A stretch of 64,000 nucleotides of DNA from Galerina marginata (Eukaryota; Basidiomycota; Agaricomycetes; Agaricales; Galerinaceae), in the NCBI GenBank assembly GCA_023014335.1, contig JAECYW010000040.1, positions 1-64,000 on the forward strand, written 5' to 3'. Under the pieces are notes generated by a model. The model searched no databases and was not told where the DNA came from. It saw nothing but the letters and a program-made list of their open reading frames with translations. Positions 1 through 12,400 of this stretch are shown here, piece by piece. Position 1 is the first letter of the stretch, and each line of letters starts with the position of its first letter. The translations under genes and the position numbers were made by a program.

Positions 1-959
1 GGCGCCTGCAGCTAATGCCAAGGAAAAAGGCGATTTTCAGTGGAGAGCACTATTTTGGTAAGGGAAAAGGTGGCTATTATTTGTTCATTCTGGTCGTTGA
101 TGTTGAGATTGGTACTTACCACTACTACCCAATCAAAATAGCAGTGACTCATCACACACACCACACTGCCGATGGTACTAGGAGTCCCTGTAGAGGGATG
201 AACGATATGGGTTACATCTGGTGTTGTAACCTCTGGTCGTAGAGCTCTAGATGTGACAGGTAGGGAAATAGTCGGCCGCCCATGAGTTTTGCGGCCGGCC
301 CGGTCCACCACATTGCACTGGCGAACCTGCTTTATGAATCCCTGCCAAGTCCTTGCCTGCAAACTAGGCAATGCACTCAAGCCAAGATATAGAGAAAACT
401 CACATCAAGGTCTTCCGCTAGATAAACTTATTGAGCACGGGGCAAAGGTTCAAAAATGTCCTTGGACTCCGTGAGATAACCTTCACAACATGTCCACGTA
501 GTAAGGAAGTACATTGGCTTAAATTGAAGTTACGGCGAGGAACTTGACCAAAACGTACAGCTATGCCACAACTCCTTCTGCTCGAGGTCATTTGTTGGCC
601 CTGCCCGAGGTAAGTATAATTCTCCGAAGAAAGTGAGGAGAGAAATATTTCCTTGGAGGTTCATGCCCTTATTTAATATGGTCCCCGTATTGAAATAAGA
701 GGTGTGTACAGGACCTTCGCTCTATTTCTGGACATTTGGGATCCTGTTAAGATTTCACAACAATCAAGGGATCCTTGACGGGGGGGCTTCACTAGAAATC
801 ATCCATCAGACATTCTGTCATCCCAGCTTGATTCCTTTATTTTTGAGGGTGTCTGGTAATCGGTGGTTCTATGAAACTTCCACGTTACACGGGTGCTTAC
901 GACATATACTAGAAACATGGTTCCAGAGCGTCTCTCTACAACGGAAAGTTTGTGCTATT
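1..959. other. Intergenic region downstream of the carboxylesterase
   Basis: No gene could be supported here. A minus-strand open stretch of about 120 codons (380 down to 12) has no recognisable motif and no clear splice context. Positions 702-959 run antisense to the end of the carboxylesterase or are its 3' flank. The left edge may contain the end of a gene outside the window, but nothing identifies one. Confidence 0.4.
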
Positions 960-3215
960 TCAAGTCTGTATTTCGTGACTAAGACCGTGCCAAAACGAGC
1001 ATCGGTCAGCCAAAGCCCCCATTTGCTCCATCGTAGTACCAGCAGGATGAAGAAGCAAGCGCGGACTTCCAGAGCTGTCGCTTACGGGCTAGCAGACCCA
1101 AGACTCATTAGCTCATCGCCTAATATCACACATCGGAATAAATTGTCCTTACCTTCCACGTTATCCCGTTTTTTGAGACCGGCTTTCCGCCCGTCACGAA
1201 TGACGTCCAGTACTCCCGCATCGCTTCAAACAGGGCGAGGTCATCGCTGTTTGAATTAGCAGGTGGGGAAAAGAAGGCATCCAGGTCAGCCCCATGGTTA
1301 GATCCTAGATGAGTATTATCGTAACTAAGCAAGCATGCGCAGTTAGCGTGGATGTCAGAAAAACCAGGGATTCGGAGAGGGAACTTGCTGGAATTGGTAC
1401 ACCGTATTGGCTCCGGCTAAAGACCCTGTAATCAAAGCAGCCGTGCAGATGTAGCGTGCTTCGCCGTACATCTGTTGACCTTGGAGACTGAAAGAGTTTT
1501 TAAATTGCGAAAGGGGATAAATTGCAATGGCTTTGTCAACCGAACTTTGGCTTATACTGGCATATTGGCCTTGAAGGAAATTAAAAACGGTTGCTTCGCT
1601 TGCGGTCGGATTCGACGTATTTGCCGATGGATCTTTGAGTGACGCAGACCAGCCAGCGCCCTCATTTGTGTTTGATCCGAAGAGAACTGGAACACGAGAA
1701 AAATGACCTGACGTGAATGCCTCAACTGGACGCTCTCCGATAAAGTCGCCATCGACGATCGGAGCAAAAACGAAGAGAGTCGCCGGACGTGCAGATAATA
1801 ATTGACTTCCCGCGAGGGTAAGTGCCTGGGAGCTTGCTGACCGAAGGCACGACAAAGTTCCTGAGCCTTTATTGCCACATCCTCTAAGGATCGCAAACGG
1901 TGGATCAGTTTGAATGTACGACAAACGAACGTGGACTCACGCCAGGTCCGCAAACTGCTGATAAATCCCTTCATCATAAGATTCATTGAACAAGGGGACA
2001 AAACTAAGCGAAGGGCTGTCTCCCATGGCTGCACGGAAAAGTCCTTCCTCATTTCCGCCGTTTGCTACGAGCTGGGAACCAAGGGAAAACATGAGGTATC
2101 AAAATATCTGCAAGCGCGATAACGACTTGCCTGGAACATGGTAGATCCTGCTCCGGCCGACTCTCCCCAGATGGTTACTTGACTTCAAATTTATAGGAGT
2201 CGATGAGTGAAGGAAAAAAGAAAATTTAGATCTGCTTTATCACCTGCTGTCGCCTCCGAATTGATGAATATACCGCTGCAACCACCGGAGCGCCGCCCTC
2301 TATAAAGGATAGCATAACTATAAGCGTCGGCTCTCATCTGACAAAAACTCGCTTACTTGATCCAGAAGACCAGCGTTCAGAGACCCGCCTTCTTTGACCT
2401 GAGAACCTCCTACGTGTATCAAGTAAAATGATGTGAGAAGTAGATCGGCCTTTCGTGAACCCACCAAGGAACCCAAACTGTCCCAAACGGTATTCGAACG
2501 AGACAAAGATCAGAGGTTTAGCAGATGACTGCATAATTAATTCCGGAGGCGCATTATGAGTGTTTCCTGTTTGAAATCCACCGCCTAGGGTTGTATGACG
2601 TAAACACGATGAGTGTCCAAAAATAATGGGGTCATAAGACTTGCCATGGAACCACACCATCACGGGAAGCTTGTCGTTTACATGAGCATTAATGGGTATG
2701 AACACCTGACCATGAAAAATCTTTTAAAAAATGCAAAGGCAATAAAGATAAATGCATTACATTGCCGAATAGGCAGTCTTCCGATGAGCCCGACGTTACT
2801 GAAGTTTGCGTGGTCTGAATACATCCGTTGGCGAACTAGGGATCTCGTTAATCGCAATATTTGGGGAGGGAAAATCTGGAGATAGCTTACCTTGGTGGCA
2901 TCCACGTTTCCCAAGTGCGTCGTAGGAGGAGAAACAGGGGCTTTCCACCTGAGATCGCCAATAGGGGAGTCTGCAAACCGCACACCGCGGAAATAGATGA
3001 TCCCAGTGCTGCTGTTTGATAGACCGGTGAAAGACCCATCTAATGAAGTCACCACTCAGCGGAAATGATCAATGGACAAACAATTCGAGCTTACAATCAA
3101 GGGTGACTGTCGGCCCAACCAATTGTCCGCCTTGTCTTTTTTCTAGTGAGATTGCAGGATCTATGCCCCAGCTGGAAATGACGAGCAAGCTGGCGACAAG
3201 GGAACAGTGGAGCAT
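960..3215 (-). CDS. Secreted type-B carboxylesterase/lipase, 12 exons
   Basis: Alpha/beta hydrolase of the fungal type-B carboxylesterase/lipase family; it should hydrolyse esters outside the cell. Exons: 3215-3095, 3039-2891, 2835-2761, 2705-2645, 2584-2465, 2409-2357, 2299-2244, 2182-2131, 2071-1941, 1883-1389, 1324-1153, 1088-960. They sum to 538 codons (537 aa), the usual family length. The start gives a hydrophobic signal peptide followed by a KR site. Visible motifs are EDCLFGN, the oxyanion region WFHGGGFQ, the nucleophile elbow GESAGAG, the acid loop SNTNEGA and the catalytic His in GSNHGADL, so the triad is complete. Three introns (2585-2644, 2072-2130, 1325-1388) start with GC instead of GT; GT alternatives break the frame. 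No lesion seen. Exact substrate is unknown. Confidence 0.93.
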
Positions 3216-4678
3216 TTTTCAACGCTGAGGACGAAAAGATTTCTTGGAGATGTGACCTCCGAGTCTTAAGTATATGCCACTTTAGTTTCCATGGCCGTTC
3301 AAAATGCCCGCCGATGACATTTACGATTCGTCGTCTGACTCAAACAACCAGCGTGAAGAACAAAAGCTATTCATGGTTTGCATTTAGTATATTTTGAGGA
3401 GAAAGAAGCTTGGTTAAGGCTTCTCGGAGTCAGTGAAAGCGGTAGAGTGAGAGATAACTTACTTTTTCGTTGGTTTTCTTCATGTTGGGAGCCTCCACAT
3501 GATGGTGAAGCCAGGCGTATTATTCGGCCCGACATACTCCCGACATCTTCTAGAATTTGAAGCTTAGAGGCAATAGTTTTATAAGTAGAAACGTGGGGAA
3601 TCGGATACCCCGTCGGCGCTCCATCGTGCCGTTGGACGCTAAAAAAGAAAAGAGAACCAAATTTTTCAAAAGAAGGAACGGTGGTGGTAAAAAGAATTAG
3701 GTACAGGCACGATAGCAAGCATAGGATCAATAGAATTTGCGGGTGGACAACCTCCAAACTAGCCAGAAATCAACGAATTGGAACGAGGCTAGGGAATGGT
3801 GGTGGAATATGGCGCTGTCAGAATTTCCTGATGAAGGCTTGACGACGCCACTTGTGTGTGCACTGTACAGCTGGCAGAGAGGCTGACAGTGACTTTCACC
3901 ACTTCAGGGCTGATGAAAGTCTAGAACGAAACGGGTAAGGTTATGACAAAACCAATGACAGACTCGGAATGGCTCAAACTACCTGGTATGGTTGTTCGAA
4001 GTAAGCGTACTCGTGGTCGCACTATGTAGTGCAGAAGTACACGAATATCGTCGATAAACGCAATAGCTTGAACGAGCGAACCGGCTATGGAGAAATTAGC
4101 TAAATAGTTGGTGTGTTCTTTAAAGTGTTCTCCTTTCTTTCCGAGCTTTAATTAAGGCCAGAGCTAGTCAGGAGTGTATTTAGCCCAAGGTATCGAGATT
4201 TAGATCAGAGAAAGACTAAAGTCAAAAGTAGTACGGGTGCGTTTCAACGTCGAACTCCGTTTTATAGCGTTGGTGGTCAGGCTAGATGCCAAAGCTGAAC
4301 GATAGCGAGACAGACAATAGTAGGTGGAAGTTTGTAGCACTAAAACATCGGGTTCATAGCGCTGATAAGTTTTCCACCAAGTTTTAGCCATTTGAGGAGA
4401 GCGGCAAGAAGTTGAGGCATTGTGGTTGTCAAACAAAGACGTTGAAGCCTATTTTCGGACTTTTTCGGACGGTGATGAACGAGATTAGATAAGCACTGGC
4501 GATTGAAGCACTGCAGAAAGTCCATTTCTACTAACCGGACCTTCCAGTAAACGTAAATGATTTGCATATGCATAATTCAAAGGCTCAGTACTCAGTTCTT
4601 GCAGTAAGTATTCATTCTACTGGCAATTGTATAATAAACTCTTGGGTCGGACTCGCGATATTTGAGTTCATCGCAGTA
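3216..4678. other. Intergenic region between carboxylesterase and ankyrin gene
   Basis: The part next to 3215 is the carboxylesterase promoter and the part next to 4678 is the 3' flank of the ankyrin gene. A minus-strand open stretch (3757 to 3371, about 128 codons) begins with a hydrophobic leader and could be a small secreted or membrane protein, but has no homology I recognise and no splice support. I therefore do not call it as a gene. Confidence 0.4.
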
Positions 4679-6211
4679 TCAGTCCTCCATCCAGAAGTCT
4701 TTCCACTGCTCCACCAGCACTTCCTTCCCATCTTTCAGAAGGTCCGCTGGAGAATAGCCGTTCTCATTTTTGCTCTCCATCCAAGTGTTCTCTCCGCCCT
4801 CCTTGGCTCTCAGTATTCCAATCAGTTCCTCATTAACCCGAATTGCGGACGCCAGATAATGAAGAGGCGTATTGCCATACACGTCCCTGGCTGCAAGCTC
4901 TTGCCTCCCACTTTCTAGTAACCATAGTACCATCTCCTGCTGTCTTTTCTGGTCGGCCTTGTCCTCAGGCGTAAAATTGCCTGGCAGGGGTGTTGTGTCA
5001 GTGCGAGAGTGGAGAATACCCCGGTTTTCCGGCTTCCGCCTGCGGAGATTGACGGGGCGCCAGGTGGTGTCGAGGGTGCGTACATCATGGATGCTTTTGA
5101 ATATCTTGTGGCTGAAGAGGTTGATATGGTTGTCTGTCAATGGAAGGGATGCAATGTGGAGGAGAGTGTGGCCGACGGCAGTGGTACCCGCAATACTGAG
5201 AGGTATTGTAGGCGCCTTGGATATGTATTGAATAAGTGGGATATCGAGACGTGCGGCAGCGATGTGGAGGACGTGAATAGAAAATACTGGAGTACGGGTG
5301 GTCAGATCTGTCCGTGGGTTTCCTGCAAGAAGATCATAAGCTGCGAGATTGGGGGGGTCACAAAATGTGATAGCTGTCGTGTGTGGAGGGAAACAGCATG
5401 TAGGTGATGCGAGGGGAAGAACATTAGGAGAATACCCAAGGGATAGAATATGCTGAAGCATCTCCTGTTGCCCAGAAACGATAGCTTCGTGAATTGGGGA
5501 TGAGACGGATAAAGCCGAATGCGTCAGGACATCCGCCATCTGTGAAGGGATTTCCCTGGAGGTCCACCAGGACTCGTCTGAATTTGCAGCACGCACCTGG
5601 TCGAAGACGGGAATGTTCCCGATGCTAGCTGCTACCTCAAGCGCTGTACGCGCTGGTCCAGACCTGAAAGAAGATGTCGGAAGTTCAGGCTCTGTCCAGA
5701 ATCGAGAGACTGTCTTTCTGCGTGCAGCGATTTCAGAGGTGGTCAGAGGCGATATTTGAGGTTGAATGACAGGCTCAGTTGTCATGACCTTGCTCCGCGA
5801 TGGACACATAACATAGTTGTATGTATTGTATTTAGGGTCGCGGCCTCGAACGAATCGGACGGAGTATTCGTCGAGGTCGGACAGCAGAATTCCATTGGCG
5901 TCCACACCTTGCCTGATGAGTATCTCTACGTTCTTAGGCAAGGCGGCCTTGATCGCCTCAACGAGCGGCGAAGTATAAATCCCATGAATCGAACCAGGTA
6001 TACATGTGTTCGCAGAGAAAGGATGAAGGATACTCTGGCGTTTGGCGGGCAAGGTATCGGCTGGTATCTGGGCCGCAAGACGAGCACCTTCAGCGAGCAC
6101 GGCAGAGAGAACGGCAGGGTTTGGGTTTCGAGCAGCACGGATACAGGGCGGGTCGTCGTCTGACAGGTAGAGATCCTCTTCTGTTAGTTCATATGCGACC
6201 ATGGTGGTCAT
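4679..6211 (-). CDS. Ankyrin-repeat-like protein, single exon
   Basis: One uninterrupted frame of 510 aa, unusual here because most neighbours are intron-rich. Ankyrin-like helix-turn-helix signatures recur: SPLVEAIKAALPKNVEILIRQG near residue 80, TALEVAASIGN near 190, SPIHEAIVSGQQEMLQHILSLG near 240, LLHIASLPL near 350 and the best match NTPLHYLASAI near 445. The repeats are degenerate and separated by long insertions, as in fungal proteins that use a few ankyrin repeats for protein binding. The start methionine follows an in-frame upstream stop and leads into an acidic segment (TEEDLYLSDDDPP). No signal peptide or membrane segment is visible. The partner is unknown. Confidence 0.8.
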   Translation of the reverse strand: MTTMVAYELTEEDLYLSDDDPPCIRAARNPNPAVLSAVLAEGARLAAQIPADTLPAKRQSILHPFSANTCIPGSIHGIYTSPLVEAIKAALPKNVEILIRQGVDANGILLSDLDEYSVRFVRGRDPKYNTYNYVMCPSRSKVMTTEPVIQPQISPLTTSEIAARRKTVSRFWTEPELPTSSFRSGPARTALEVAASIGNIPVFDQVRAANSDESWWTSREIPSQMADVLTHSALSVSSPIHEAIVSGQQEMLQHILSLGYSPNVLPLASPTCCFPPHTTAITFCDPPNLAAYDLLAGNPRTDLTTRTPVFSIHVLHIAAARLDIPLIQYISKAPTIPLSIAGTTAVGHTLLHIASLPLTDNHINLFSHKIFKSIHDVRTLDTTWRPVNLRRRKPENRGILHSRTDTTPLPGNFTPEDKADQKRQQEMVLWLLESGRQELAARDVYGNTPLHYLASAIRVNEELIGILRAKEGGENTWMESKNENGYSPADLLKDGKEVLVEQWKDFWMED

Positions 6212-6392
6212 GGTTAGAGATGATACGTTGAGTCATCGGTCCGCTTCGACCGCAGCTGCTGATTCAGACCCGATGCTACTTAATGTCGAGATCAGCAAAG
6301 CATTTTCTCAAAGCACCTTCATTTTCTAGTTAACCTAGAAGTCAGTAATCATTGACCCTATAATCAAGTACAGACTTCAAGCATCTATCATT

Positions 6393-8791
6393 TTACCACA
6401 CAGAATTATGCTCCACTGCCCACAGGCGATGATGTCGCCTCTGCGGGGTGGACGATACCCCGATACAATATGCGAAACCGACGAATAACCCAGAACAATC
6501 TCCATTAAGCGCCGGATTCCATGCGTACAGCTGATCGAGCGCTATCCCAGCATTGTTGGCCATGTCGAAGCAAAACACACCTGCGAACATGTATTTGTTC
6601 AGTCTCGGTCGCAGGTGGAACATCTTTTCAAATTAATAGTGAATACGTACCATCCTGTTGCAAAACATATTTATTACAAGTACTCGGAATTCCTGTCTGC
6701 GTAGGACCTGGGGGACTTACTGGCCCTGTTGGAGTCGGAGTAGGCGTTGGAGTCGGTGTCGGCGTTGAGACTGGGCCGCTCACTCCGATGCAGTACGCGA
6801 AGCCGACGAATAATCCAGAACAATCACCGTTCAGCGCAGGGTTCCAAGCATACAGTTGGTCGAGGGTTATCCCCGCGTTGTTAGCCATATCGAAACAGAA
6901 TACACCTGGATTCAACCGCTCAGGATCAGGGGCTAAAGATGAGGATACATCAGTGGATTACGCACCATCTTGCTGTAATACATATTTATTACAAGTATTC
7001 GGAATTCCTGCTTGGGTAGGGCCTGGAGGGCTTACTGGCCCAGTTGGGGTGGCCGTCGGAGTGGAACCGGGCGGTGGGGCGTTGACGCAATAGCTGTGAT
7101 GAAATAAATAGTGAACAATGGGATATCGACGATCTACAGTGAAGACAAAAACCTACGCATCACCAAGCAAGAGATTGGAGCATTGCACATTGATTTGAGG
7201 ATTCCATGTCTGGAATTGGTCGAAGGTGATGCCAAAGGACGTTGTAATTAACGAGCAAGTGTCCCCTGAAACGACAATATGCCTATAAGCAGTCTGTAGT
7301 GAGAGTCTGAATGATAGAACTGTGAAGGCGACTCGCCATTCGAAGCAATTTGAAGTGCTCCCAGTCGGCGTCGGAGCAGGTGGTGTGGCAATTGTCGAAG
7401 TTGTAGGGACGGTATTGGTAGCATTCCAATTTGCGAGAGGCCAAACACAATAGAAAAGGCCTGGCGTTAAGTTAGTACAATCGGCGTTGATTGACGGATT
7501 AGTCTCCTCGAACAGGTCGACGGCGATACTGTTATTCAACGATATTTGCTGGCAGTTGTCCCCAGGGTTTACTTGATAAAACTTTCCACAATTTACCGTC
7601 GTACCAAAGGGTGTAGCACCGGGAGGCGCGACAGTGGACGTTGCAAAATTTGATGTCGTTGCGGTCGCACCGGGTATCGTGGTAGGAGTGTACATCGGAC
7701 CAGAGGGCCCAACGCAGATGTTAGTGTCGGAGATGAGGTTGGTACAGCCCATGTTGATCGACGGGTTGTAGCTGACCAATTGAGCAAAAGTTATGCCGTG
7801 CGCGGCTGCGACAGTAGCACAGTTGTCGTTTGACTGTACGAGGTATATGGGACACGTCCTTGGCAGGCAGCTGCGTATAACGAGTCAATGAAATAGGTTC
7901 CGATCTTTAGATATTCGAGTCGGGATCGACTTACAGGTCCTGCCCAGCAAACAGGTTTGTACCGTCCGGGAAGATGCCATTGAGACTTTTGATAGGACCT
8001 GTCGCTACGTTGTGCGCCACTGCAATTGTTTGTACGTCGTCACCGGGTTGGACAGTGTAATGGTTTCCAGATAGGCACGCAGCACTCGCTGGGTTGGAAA
8101 GCACGACACCCGGAAGGGCCGTCATATTTGTCGCGGGAGGTTGGGCTACAGTTGGAAGCGCGCCTGTATTGCATGTCGCTTGGACCGCGGCCCAATCTTG
8201 AGCATACGAACTGTCGTAGTTGGAGTAAGGGGTACTTTGAATGTTTTGCATTAAGGCGATCATGCAAGGAGAACAGAGTTGGGCATGTGTAAGGGCAGAA
8301 ATGGGCTGATCCACGTCGCCAGTGTTGATAGCCGCGATTTCGTCTATACAGCTCCGCATCAGCTTGGGAGAATGGCTGATATTCTTTGGCTTACCGACGC
8401 AATAACCCCCTGTTGAGGGATCTTTTAGGCATGTTCTGTTGTAGGTTGCCCAAATAGCATCGCCTGCCCATATGGCTGGCACCCCAGGCCAAGGCTGAGA
8501 ATCGCTACCGCAGGCTGTAACGACACCACTGTGGTACGCTTTCAGCGACGTGCCACACGCTGCTGAGCATACTGAGCTCTGGAGCGTTGCATTGGTAAGA
8601 CTACCATAGTAGTCATTCGACACAAGCTGTTGGATATATGGGTCGCAATTAACGGTGGCGTTTAACGCGGTGATGCAGCCTTGGGAGAGGTTGGATGTGG
8701 AATGAGTGCCGTTCGGAAAGAGATTGAACTGGGCTCTAGCCTGGTGAATGAACAGCCAAGAAGCCAAGAGGTAAGGCTTGTGAGCGACCAT
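6393..8791 (-). CDS. Secreted multi-LysM protein (LysM effector-like), 6 exons
   Basis: Chitin- or GlcNAc-polymer-binding secreted protein; fungal relatives protect hyphae from chitinases or hide chitin fragments from hosts. Exons 8791-7935, 7870-7333, 7293-7157, 7093-6966, 6905-6651, 6580-6393 sum to 700 aa. The start is the second ATG of the frame because it gives a signal peptide ending in ARA. A Cys-rich domain of about 240 aa follows (CITALNATVNCDP, SSVCSAACGTSL), then about six LysM-like modules, including VQPGDD, NDNCATVAAAHGITF, NPGDNCQQI, SGDTCSLITTSFGITFDQF and two near-identical C-terminal modules (CFDMANN...LYAWNPALNGDCSGL). Linkers are rich in Pro and Thr. The last two modules carry an intron at the same codon. 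It is transcribed divergently from the chitinase at 9436. Confidence 0.9.
6462..7090 (-). repeat. Internal tandem duplication of a LysM module with its intron
   Basis: Two consecutive modules, each made of a Pro/Thr linker (PTGPVSPPGPTQ), the segment NKYVLQQDG, an intron after the first base of a Gly codon (6906-6965 and 6581-6650), and a 39-codon LysM core. Over the 39 core codons (from CFDMANN to CIGV) I count 21 synonymous differences and one amino-acid change (ITLDQ versus IALDQ). Confidence 0.85.
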
Positions 8792-9435
8792 TTTACTGCC
8801 ACTGGAGGGGAAGCCAGAGAGGTTCAGATATACCGGAAAAACTGTGAATATCAGGGATAATGACAAGTATGAAGAACTTCTTCTGAAATTCTCCGTCGCC
8901 TTTGGCCCTTTGCGAGAAGCAATTTTTTTGAACCAAGTGGGTTAACCATGAGACCAAAGCTAATGTTTAAGATGCTAGATGTGTAAAATGGAGAAAGGCT
9001 AATGGCGGCAAAGCGAATCTTGTTGACGTGTATGGCAAGTATTCGTTGCAGAAGGTAAGAAAGAGAAAAGCTGTGGGAGGATTTACTATTTTTAGCGTTT
9101 CATGACGCAGAATGCCGCTCCTGCCGTGACAGACGCCCAAATTGCCACGAGGCTCGCTCTTGTTTTTCCACTATGTTAGCAGTGTTCTGGGCTTGAAGCG
9201 CTTTGATATTCCGTCCATACCCGCTCATGGCCATCTAATTCTCCGTTTCCATGCAAAAATCTTACGTTTAGTCCGAAATCTCGGGAACTTCTACGCGATT
9301 TCTATCTTCCTGCGGGCGGTTTACGAAAAGATCAAATTTTTAAAATGCAAGCTACAATATGGCCACTTCAGAGCCCCAAATCGACTTCTGTCTGCCAACG
9401 TTTAATAGTGAATCCGGAAGGCCGACTGGACAACC
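8792..9435. promoter_or_regulatory. Shared divergent promoter of LysM protein and chitinase
   Basis: The 644 bp between the two start codons contains no coding potential and must hold the promoters of both genes. The layout suggests co-regulation, for example during wall remodelling or contact with other organisms. I did not identify a specific operator or transcription factor site. Confidence 0.6.
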
Positions 9436-12400
9436 ATGAAGTCACTTCTGATTTCTGCACTATCCTTCATATCCCTCTCTGGTTCTCTCGTCGTCGCCCA
9501 ATTCACTTGCAGCCCGACTCAACCTTGCGACATCGGTTGCTGTACAAAATTTGGCTCCTGCGGCCTTGGGCCAGACTCATGTGGGCCGGAGAACTGCATC
9601 TCGAACTGCGATCGCAAGTCTGACTGTGATCCTGGGTGGGGCACGCAATGGTCGACTACCGAGTCGTGTCCACTGAATGTGTGCTGCTCAAAGTTTGGTT
9701 TTTGTGGCACGACATCAGATTTTTGTGGGAATGTCACCGTTACACCACCCTCCTGCTCAGGATCCAGCTCATCAAAGCGAACGATTGGATATTATGAATC
9801 ATGGAGTAACACGCGTCCTTGCGATAAGATGTACCCAGAAGGTATCCCGATTGGTTCTTATACCCACCTCAACTTCGCGTTTGCCTTCGTTGTACGTGTC
9901 ACTCTGCTGTTATTTATTCATATGGGCCTCTCACTTTTACTTCTAAAGAATCCTTCCACTTTTGCAATCTCGCCTATGAGCGACGGAGATCCTGCTCTAT
10001 ATACCCGCTTCACTGCGCTCAAGAATACCAATCCCGGACTCCAGACCTGGATTTCGATTGGCGGATGGTCAATGAATGATCCTGACCAACCTACTGCCAC
10101 GACATTTTCTGACCTCGCCGGTTCGACTGACGCCCAGTCGAAGTTCTTTGCGTCGGCCCTGTCGTTTTTGGAAACATATGGATTTGATGGTGTCGACATA
10201 GATTGGTTAGTCCGTATGATTCCTACGCTCTAGAAAATTGTTCACCCGAGTTTTAAGGGAGTACCCCGTTGCCCCTGAAAGATCTGGAAAACCAGCGGAT
10301 TATCAAAATTACGTTACCTTCCTACAGAATTTCAGAAATGCACTGCATTCAAGTGGTCACAATTACGGCCTTACAATTACGGTAGGTCAGATAGATCTTC
10401 TCTTTTAACTACTTTGCTCATTATTTGTGTCCAGATTCCATCCTCATTTTGGTACATGCAGCACTTCGACGTCGTCTCAATCGAAAAGATCATCGATTGG
10501 TTCAATGTTATGTCCTATGACCTTCACGGCACATGGGACTCAACAGACAAATTTATCGGCCCATTCATCGCTGCTCACACAAATCTTACGGAAATCGACA
10601 TCGCACTATCTCTGCTATGGCGAAATAATATCAACCCAGACAACGTCGTTTTGGGCCTCGGTTTCTATGGTCGATCCTTCACCTTAGCCGACCCAAGTTG
10701 CAACACACCTGGATGCGTGTTCACTTCGGGCGGCGACGCAGGTGCCTGTACCCAATCCGTCGGTACCCTTTCCTTTGCCGAAATTCAACGCCTTGTAGCA
10801 GAAGGAGCAAAGGTTACGACAGATACGACAGCCGCAGTTAAAATGGTCACATATAATACCAACCAGTGGGTGTCCTACGACGACGCGGACACCTTCAAAA
10901 TGAAGATCGACTACGCCAATTCCCACTGCCTTGGGGGAACGATGGTCTGGGCATCATCAACAGACGACGCGCAAGGATCAGCTGCCAGCGCCCTATCCAG
11001 GGCAACTGGGCGACAGGCCATCTCACTCTTATCCACTTCCCAATCAGACCCAATAACTTCTTGTCAGTTAGGCGAGTGTGGACAGTCTTGTCCTGCCGGC
11101 CTAAGTCCTGCCCAGAGGAGCGACGGCAAAAACAGAGGTAACACTGGCACCAATACGGGCTGCTCCGGAAGCGATTCGCGGCTGTACTGCTGTCCCAGTG
11201 ACGATATGCCGACGTGCACCTGGCGGGGTACAGCTCCATTTTGCGACGGAAAATGTCACGATGGGGAGGTTGAAGTCACCTCGTCCACGTCTGGGACGGG
11301 GGCCAGTTGTTGGACTGGGCACAAAGTCCTTTGCTGCCTCAAAACGGCGTCGGATGCGGCTGTTTCTGAATGTCATTGGTCGGGCAGTGCACCCATTTGT
11401 GCGGCGCCATTTAGCCAGGCCGATTGTCCCTCCGGAGAGAAGGCTCTCACGAACAGTAATTATGGCGCAGGTGGCGAGCAGCCCTGTGATATCGGATCGA
11501 AGGTAATTACATTAATATTTTTCTCCGTAATTTGAGTGAGCTTACAATTCGACAATGGATAGTCATTCTGTTGCGACCAGCCTCCTCCGTATCAGAACTG
11601 TGACTGGTTCTACCATGGGGGTAACTTCTGGGGCGCGATTCCATTTTCCTGCACTGGAACCTGTCCCGCCGGCAAGTCAGTGATCGCCACGGACCCAACT
11701 GGCTGCTTCAGCGGTTCGTCATATTTAAGCTGGAATTACTTAAAAGATTATCGGCTAACAATGTAGCCTTGTAGGCTATGGAGCGTTTTGTTGTGACAAC
11801 CCAGCTACTACTGTAAGGCGATTATCTTAAAAGTCCAGTTTCGTGTTCACCAACGATGATTTAGAATGACCCACTCGTGACCGACTTCAGGAGACGAATT
11901 CAAGCATTTGCATCTGATCCCACCTGTCAAGTGGGACAAAAGCACTACTCCAGGGAGGAGATCGAGAGTATAACGGCTCAACTTGAGAAACGAACTACTT
12001 TGAACAGTAACGACCTTACCCTCCTGTTACAACAACTTTCTCAGATCGCTTCCGGGAGCGGTCAGACCTTCCAACAAAATTTAATGGGTCAAGATTTTGA
12101 CTCGATATATGGCGGTGCCCATGGCTTGCGGGTTGCGAACATTTCTACATTCTACGGCGATTGGTGAGGCCATGCACCTTTTTGAACTAGCTGTTTCTGA
12201 TATTTTAGCTCAGGCCTAACATGGATAGACTGTCTCTTTCGGAGAGCTTGATGTGCCTGGGAGACGATGCGACCAACTTTTTGTCAGACTATCACGGAAG
12301 TCGGAGCCAAGTCTGCGTCAATTCTTGCCCCGCAGCCTCAGGAGGATCCTCGCCTTCAACTTCTCCTACCCACGATGAGTTTTTCAAGTTAAACGGCCGT

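Noticed and set aside
702..1259. Plus-strand open stretch of about 185 codons
   Set aside because: It is antisense to the last exons of the carboxylesterase, whose frame and motifs are well supported; no motif of its own.
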